Origin: Globodera rostochiensis | Lineage: Eukaryota > Nematoda > Chromadorea > Rhabditida > Heteroderidae | DNA length: 64,000 nucleotides | NCBI GenBank assembly: GCA_018350325.1 | Contig: JAEVLN010000001.1 | Location: forward strand, 2,593,501 to 2,657,500 | Direction of reading: 5' to 3' | Part shown: piece by piece, positions 58,687-64,000 of the stretch | Layout of the letters: every line of letters begins with the position of its first letter | Numbering within the stretch: the first letter of the stretch is position 1 | Program-made: the position numbers and the translations under genes | Notes under the pieces: generated by a model | Told to the model about the DNA's origin: nothing | The model's input: the letters and a program-made list of their open reading frames with translations, nothing else | The model's database searches: none

Positions 58687-60424
58687 TCAAGTTTCGATTG
58701 ACGGCGGTGAATCGGCCTCAGGCGACGAATCTCCCTCCGCCTCCTGCTGTCCCAACTCGGGCGGTGGCAATGGTAGGCCGGACTCGACCTGAACAGAAAT
58801 TAGAAATTTATAAAATACACCGGCCTCGACCTGAACAGAAATTGGAAATTTATAAAATACAATTTCTTTTTAGAAATGTCTCTGTGCCCACCAGGTTCAA
58901 TCGGCTCCTGATGTAAGCCATGAGCGAATTCCAATTAGTACGCATTGCCATGTCTGTTTCCCACGTGACTGCGGCAATGTCCCAAGACTAAATTAACCAT
59001 TTCAAATCTCATTTTGTGTGAAAGATCGCAATTTTTGGGACCGGGACCAACCCCGGGTTTGCAACTCTTCAGAGAATGGTTGCCAAACAAAATTTTTACC
59101 GTATTCTTACATTGCAAGACCGAAAGGAGTCGATTGATATATATATTTGATCATTTTCTTTTTTTTGGCAATTTAAAACATTTAAATGTTTAGAATCTTT
59201 TAAATTTTCTTACGACGTGAGGATGGTCGAGTTCGTGGAATTCGAATGCGCAGCGGAACGTCTCGCGTATGAATGTTTGCTGCGCGTTCGATTGGAAATA
59301 AGCACGAACTGTCTGACGCTGAAATTTGCTGATTAAAATCTTTAATTATACATATATTTGGTACATATCGTTCATACGGACAATCGAACGAAATATATAT
59401 CAATCGACCGACTCCTCTCGGTCTGCAATGTAAGAATCCGAAAAAATTTTTGTTAGATAACTATTCCCTGAAGAGTTACAGACCCGGGACTGAAGTCTCT
59501 TTTGACGGGGACTCAACCGTCCACACTATAAAAACACTCAAAAGTTAATTTAAATGATTTCTTATGAGCTTTAAAAATTGCAAATTCATTCAAAAATATA
59601 CAACCCTCCATCACATCTTGCATAAACCTTTCAAAACACTGCTACCGAAGAGTTCCTTTTAAATTCATAATTTTGAAAGCCTATATGAGCCATTTTCTAA
59701 TCAGTGGAAACTGAGTCCCCAGTCAAGAGACACTTCAGTCCCGGATCTGTAACTCTGCAGGGAATGTTACCCAACTATTTTTTTCCGGATTCTTACATTG
59801 AACCCAAAAGGAATCGATTGATATATATTTCAGATTATAAGTCTGGGTCGTATGAACTTTTCCACATATTTTTTTTCAATTAATTAAAAATTCTAAATAA
59901 TTTTTACCGCATTTGCCGGGTTTCTTGCCCTCAATGAGATGAGATAACGGATGTTGAACTCGTCGTCGACTAGTTCATATCTGTCCTCAAGTTCACCACG
60001 AAAGAGCGCCCACGCAAATGCCGCCGTGTTTCGGTGTAGCGTCAGCCTAGTGATCAGTGCGCGCCTTGCCGCTTCTCCTATTCCATATTCTGCCGCTTCT
60101 TCCCTTGCATTCAAAGCCTTAACAAAAATCAATTGAATTCAATTTTAAATCAAATTTCTTTATAAATATTTAGGTTGTGCCAAATACTACCCAAGATTTA
60201 ATTCACCAAAATTTTAAGTCAATTTCGTTGTAAATGAGGGGGGGGGGGTCTTTGGGGCGCACTTCGCTTTTCCAGTGCTTTCCGCGCTTAGACTCGCGCA
60301 ACAAATGGAAGACCAAAGCACTGGAAGTGATTAGCCGGCGGTGACAAAATGTCCCAATGACAAAGTGAATAATTTCGTTGGTTAGTTCGGGCGGAAGGCG
60401 CCGAAAGCGACGACGTTGGGCCAT
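58687..60424 (-). CDS. Unrecognised five-exon gene, 224 residues
   Basis: Minus-strand exons, all joined in phase 0: 60424-60263, 60117-59908, 59318-59214, 58987-58892, 58788-58687. The N-terminus is basic and has an F-box-like start, FRRLPPELTNEIIHFV. Exon 2 encodes AAEYGIGEAARRALITRLTL and AFAWALFRGELEDRYELVDD; exon 3 FHELDHPHV; exon 4 SWDIAAVTWETDMAM; exon 5 an acidic, Pro/Ser-rich tail ending SPPSIET. Acceptors TTTCAG, AATTTAG and CTGTTCAG are good; the exon-1 donor (GAA|GTGCGC) is weak, and exon 1 could belong to a separate F-box-like gene. The exon-5 acceptor region is duplicated at about 58825-58860. Inverted repeats flank exon 3. Function unknown. Confidence 0.55.
59036..59150 (+). 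repeat. Inverted-repeat family, copy a
   Basis: CTTCAGAGAATGG, CGTATTCTTACATTGCAAGA and GAGTCGATTGATATATATA. Copy b (59393-59525) is its approximate reverse complement, and copy c (59712-59830) is in the same orientation as a. Exon 3 of the flanking gene lies between a and b. Confidence 0.8.
59393..59830. mobile_element. Palindromic MITE-like element (copies b and c)
   Basis: Arms of about 120 bp (59393-59525 and 59712-59830) face each other: ATATATATCAATCGACCG ... CAATGTAAGAATCCG at the left and CGGATTCTTACATTG ... AATCGATTGATATATAT at the right. About 190 bp lie between. No target duplication was confirmed. It sits in the intron between exons 2 and 3 of the 224-residue gene. Confidence 0.6.
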
Positions 60425-61082
60425 CGACGGTCGGCAACGATTGGTTAGGGAGTGGGGGGGGGGAGCAATGAACGCGGTGGATGGGGCGGGAAGCAGCAGC
60501 ATGCGGGGAGAGAGAGCTATTCTTTTCACAAAATCGATTGGCACTGCACTAGCCTCCCCCCGAGGGGAATTGGGGCATAAAGAAGCTCGGGAAGGAGGGG
60601 GAGCACACTAAAGATTGATTGCCAAAAATGCCACTTCTTGGACTTATATTTATGATTTATGTGCAATTTTAAACAAAACTTACTAATCCAACGTCCACGT
60701 TTACGTTCATTTTGTGAACACAAATGTAATAATAAACCGGCTAAAAATGAAAAACAATGTAAGATTAAGCATTGACATAAACTGAAACGTTGGGCAAATG
60801 TTCGGTATTGAGGACAACGACAAAAGGTCCACCGGACAAAAGGTCCGGTCTATGCATAGAAGCGATTTAAATCATTTTTGCAGATATACAAATGCTGCTT
60901 GGTCCACCTTTTTAGATTACTCGAAACCTCAAAAAGGTTCACACCTTCCTAGGGCGGTCGGGGTCAGTTTGGCGCCGAACCGGAAAATCAAAAAAGTTCG
61001 GCCTGCCCGATCCGTTTCCGAAACTCGAAGGAAAAAAGCCCGTCCGGCGGGTCCAAGCTGTCCATCCGACCCCTAGTGCCGA
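60425..61082. other. Intergenic, with possible MITE
   Basis: At 60949-61076 the ends CTAGGGCGGTCGGGGTC and CATCCGACCCCTAG are roughly inverted, like the TAGGG ends of hAT MITEs, but no 8-bp duplication is seen. No other feature is recognised. Confidence 0.3.
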
Positions 61083-61288
61083 CAAAGGTGTGGAGCTGGC
61101 AAAAATAGTCACTGCTGAAATAAAATAGTAGGCGACCCGTCCTGTGCCTGAATTTAGACCTGAATTTTTCCTGGATCCAACGTCCAGCCTGAATGTTTGT
61201 CCAGGAAATCATCAAATCCAGAGGCACATCCCCAAAAATATCCAGGCCCAGGATTTTCAAAATGATAGGCTCAACAAAATAGGTGTCG
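61083..61288 (-). CDS. Unrecognised exon, minus strand
   Basis: After the acceptor AAAGTTTGCAG on the minus strand a frame stays open for about 65 codons: DTYFVEPIILKILGLDIFGD, then VPLDLMISWTNIQAGRWIQE. It looks like a folded, partly hydrophobic protein segment. The 3' limit is unclear (possible donor inside AAATTCAGGTCTAAA). No family is recognised and no neighbouring exon was found. Confidence 0.3.
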
Positions 61289-61457
61289 CTGCAAACTTTA
61301 CCCACAACATATGTATGTATGTGCATATATACCTATTTTAAACAAACAGCTTTTGTGTGTACTTCGACGATTTTTGGATAGCGTAAAAAATGAATGAATG
61401 ATGGAAATAGGTAAGAGGCGCCACAGATTAGAGGAGAGAGAACACAAAGGTCAACAA

Positions 61458-61590
61458 CTGCAAGTTTTCAAAAAACGCTTCCCACAATTTCATTTTCATT
61501 CATTCATCCAGCAGCAATGGACGGATTGGCATCGACCAATCGATCGATGCCATTACTTACAATCCTGTCCTACCCATCCTTATATCAGTA
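61458..61590 (+). repeat. Duplicated 130-bp sequence, copy 1
   Basis: Contains GCAAGTTTTCAAAAAACGCT, CATTCATTCATCCAGCA and CAATCGATCGATGCCATTAC. Copy 2 is at 62733-62860, same orientation, with CATT-unit length differences. The two copies bracket the SPARC-like exons. Confidence 0.85.
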
Positions 61591-62078
61591 AAAACCATTT
61601 TTCAATTATTTAATATTAAACTAAAAAATGTTTTTGATTATTTTATTGAAAAAAGTGCCAGAAGGGAAAATCAAGAGGAAAGTGCCAAAAGGTAAAACTG
61701 CGAAGGGGAAAAGCCAATGGTGCGCCGTTATGCGGACCTAAACCGCTAGTATTATATATTTGAGTAAATTTTCTGTTTGTACGTCCTGACGTGGTTGGGT
61801 GTTTGAATTTAGCGGGGTAAATTTTGCGTAAAAAAAATTTTGTTTTGAAAATTCAGTACTGAAATGTTTGTGCTGAAAAAATAAAAACAAATTTCGGTTC
61901 GGTCCGACCGAGAATTCCCAGAAATCGCTAACCCGAGTCGGGGTGTCAACCCTAAACTTTGTTCTTTATCAAAAATTTAACAAACACACGCACAAAATTG
62001 CAATGACATTTTATTCATTCTACGCAACAATTTGTTGGCATTTTGTTGGGTTCAAACAAATTTGTAAAAGAAGGCAGT
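61591..62078. other. Intergenic, AT-rich
   Basis: No feature recognised beyond AT-rich sequence and a short GTTCGGTCCGACCGAG near-palindrome at about 61895. Confidence 0.35.
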
Positions 62079-62670
62079 TTAAAGCAATTTGGAAATTGAT
62101 TTGTTTGTGCCGCCGCCGTCGCCGCTTCTCTTCGACGACCTCAGCAGCGCTCTTGGATTTCGCATGAAGCGTAAAACAAATTTGGCTCTCAAAAAATTCA
62201 AAAATTCAAATTTGTTGGCACAACGTACCCTCCTTGAGGCCGAGACATTTGCCCCACTCTTTGATGGTAATGGCTCTGTCTTTTTCGTGTCGCATTGCTC
62301 CAGGAATGGCTTAATGCACGACTCCATCGGTATCACCGGCGCTGCAACGTCACAAAAAAAAAAATCATTTTTATTAAAATTTTAAAACAAAACCTCTGCC
62401 AACAAATTTAAAAAATAATAATTAAAATTTAAATATTTTCTATTTTGAAGTAATGAATGCTTTTGCATTGTGTTCACTACTTTCTCCCATTTATTTCACA
62501 TTTTAAAATTAATTTTATATTTAAAATTAATTTATTTTATTTTATAATTGAGGTTTTTGGTAATTGTTTTGCACGTAAGGGTCCAACAAAATGCCGCACG
62601 CGTAGCGTATATTGGCGCTATTACCGGTGATCGGGATCAGTTCGTGGTGGTACACGTGTTTGTCGTGGGG
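62079..62670 (-). pseudogene. ost-1: SPARC/osteonectin-like gene, 3' exons
   Basis: Minus-strand exons: 62670-62625 (PHDKHVYHHELIPIT), 62341-62229 (APVIPMESCIKPFLEQCD, then in a second frame DRAITIKEWGKCLGLKEG) and probably 62149-62079 (basic tail ending NKSISKLL, stop). This matches the extracellular calcium-binding (EC) domain of SPARC: the HxEL..(L/I)..APLIPMEHC segment and the second EF-hand followed by EW..CLGL. SPARC is a secreted collagen- and calcium-binding matrix protein. In the A-run of GACACGAAAAAGACAGAG one base is missing, breaking the frame in the EF-hand loop; restoring the frame also restores the phase of the next join, so this is either a true lesion or a homopolymer sequencing error. 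The signal peptide, follistatin-like and N-terminal EC exons are not seen before 64000. Confidence 0.7.
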
Positions 62671-62732
62671 CTGAAAATTTTTAATGTTTTGTCAAATTTT
62701 TTGAATTCGTACAACCCTACAACATACCTATG

Positions 62733-62860
62733 CAAGTTTTCAAAAAACGCTTCCCGCAATTTCATTCATTCATTCATTCATCCAGCATAATGGACGGTTT
62801 TGGCTTCGACCAATCGATCGATGCCATTACTTACAATTCTGTCCTACCCATCCTTATAAA
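62733..62860 (+). repeat. Duplicated 130-bp sequence, copy 2
   Basis: Partner of 61458-61590. It has CATT repeated about four times where copy 1 has fewer. Confidence 0.85.
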
Positions 62861-62899
62861 AAGAAGAATTTGTTTGTTTGTGTGTTTGTCTTGAAGGAG

Positions 62900-63410
62900 C
62901 GGCCCGTTTGTGTCTGGCCGGTTGAGTCTGGTTAGAAGGAAAAAAAGTTGCAATATTTTGGAAATTAAATTTTCTGAACCGGTTTCAAAAACCGTTTAAA
63001 TATTATAAAGGCTAATTTTTAGGCTCAAATCTCAAATAGGCGCCTAAAAAATTTGTTTTTCAGGTTATACATAGAATAGCTTTAAGCCTAGGTTTAAGCC
63101 TAAACTCAAGTGTCACATACATATGACACGACGACAAATGGTCCGGTAAGCCATAATGGCACAAAAGTCGGAAGAGCTGAATTCATATAAAATTTTCGTC
63201 AAACTTCCAAAAAAAGGCTTCGCTAGGCTTGTTTGGTGCTGAAACCGAATTTTGATCAAGAATGTTGTAGCAAAGCACTTAAACCGCTTTTTGAACCGGT
63301 TAAAACCAGACTCAACCGGCCAAACTCAACTGTCCACCAGACTCAACCGCCGGCCGACTTAACCGGCCAGACTCAACCGGCCAGACTCAAACGACCCCTA
63401 CCGGACGTGG
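62900..63410. repeat. Inverted repeat with CAGACTCAACCGGC tandem words
   Basis: GGCCGGTTGAGTCTGGTTA (62917) faces AAAACCAGACTCAACCGGCC (63301), and GAACCGGTTTCAAAAACCG (about 62978) faces GCTTTTTGAACCGGTT (63285). At the right, CAGACTCAACCGGC-type words repeat about six times. Probably a foldback element; TTTAAGCCTAGGTTTAAGCC words lie in the loop. Confidence 0.65.
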
Positions 63411-64000
63411 TTGAGGATTTTTAGCGGGCAAATTTCGCGTAAAATAAATGTTTGAATACAGTACTAAAAAAGTAAGAAGGGTAGACGAGAGATTTGAAAG
63501 AGACAGTGTGGCAAGTGAAGATAATGAAAAAATGGGGGCAGAGATTGTGGATTGGTAAAGAAAAAATAAGCGACGCAGTTAGTCGAGTCCGTGGTGTAGC
63601 GCAGGGATGGTCGGAATTTCGACTTCCGAAGTTCCGACACTTTTTGGGCTCGGAATTCCGAGTTCCGACTTCCGAAATTTTGAGGAAAAAATCGGAACCT
63701 TCGGAAGTGTTACAATAAAATTATTGCACAACCAAATGACAATTTGTGCCGATTTTGAACACAATGCCAAATCAAATTTAAAAAATCCTTAATTTAATAT
63801 TTTTGCAAAGCGCTTTCGTAATACGTATATGGCTCATTGTCAGTGGTTAGCTGTTTTGTTGATTATGGCCCACAAAATTCATCCACTGCTATCTTGCTCA
63901 AAGAGTAGCAAATCAGTTAAGAATGATGATCATGAATTCAATCCGATTCGGGTGATGACCTTTTATTGTTATGTATTAATAGGACAGAGGACGAAATTGT
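63411..64000. other. Intergenic sequence with foldback patch
   Basis: At 63605-63705 GTCGGAATTTCGACTTCCGA and complementary GGAATTCCGAGTTCCGACTT words form a self-complementary patch. No gene is recognised to the window end. Confidence 0.4.

Noticed and set aside
60949..61076. Third hAT-type MITE with TAGGG ends
   Set aside because: The ends are only roughly inverted and no 8-bp target duplication was found.

Overview
The window looks like nuclear DNA of a plant-parasitic cyst nematode (Globodera/Heterodera type). It is AT-rich, its genes are split by many small introns, and it carries a SPRY-domain gene of the kind expanded in cyst nematodes. It is also crowded with nematode-type repeats. 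No virus, plasmid, rRNA or CRISPR locus is visible. All exon models come from reading frames, splice sites and phase bookkeeping only.

Layout. 0-5 kb: a broken 5' copy and a complete nine-exon coiled-coil + SPRY gene (2394-4421), with two non-autonomous hAT elements that each have 8-bp target duplications. 7.1-12 kb: a duplicated repeat-rich segment interrupted by an internally deleted mariner and two back-to-back Helitron/Helentron-like elements filled with minisatellite; a second copy of the segment at 43.8-45.3 kb preserves the empty site. 12.7-47.5 kb: a very recent array of four near-identical calpain protease genes (15705, 21449, 27201, 38404), a truncated fifth (43250), and seven copies of an unrecognised exon cluster called 'Q' here. 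A spacer with long poly-G and poly-C tracts joins the units. 48-50.8 kb: the 3' part of a ubiquitin-conjugating enzyme, and a minus-strand exon, each next to one copy of a 480-500 bp duplicated repeat. 50.9-55.06 kb: three adjacent satellite blocks (110, 127 and 127 bp); the largest has about 26 monomers and higher-order structure. 55.7-62.7 kb: minus-strand genes, namely a cysteine-rich EB-like gene (fragmentary), an unrecognised 224-residue five-exon gene, an orphan exon, and the 3' exons of a SPARC/osteonectin-like gene.

How it fits together. The calpain genes encode a catalytic core plus a C2-like domain III without EF-hands, with Cys, His and Asn all present. All four copies carry the same apparent one-base deletion in exon 8, and copy 4 has an extra 5-bp deletion with an early stop, so the array may be a recently amplified pseudogene or a gene with a sequence error in its parent. 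Duplication breakpoints fall at poly-C tracts. The truncated fifth copy keeps a GT splice donor where the four others use GC. Much of the window is best read as a record of segmental duplication, transposon insertion and satellite growth.
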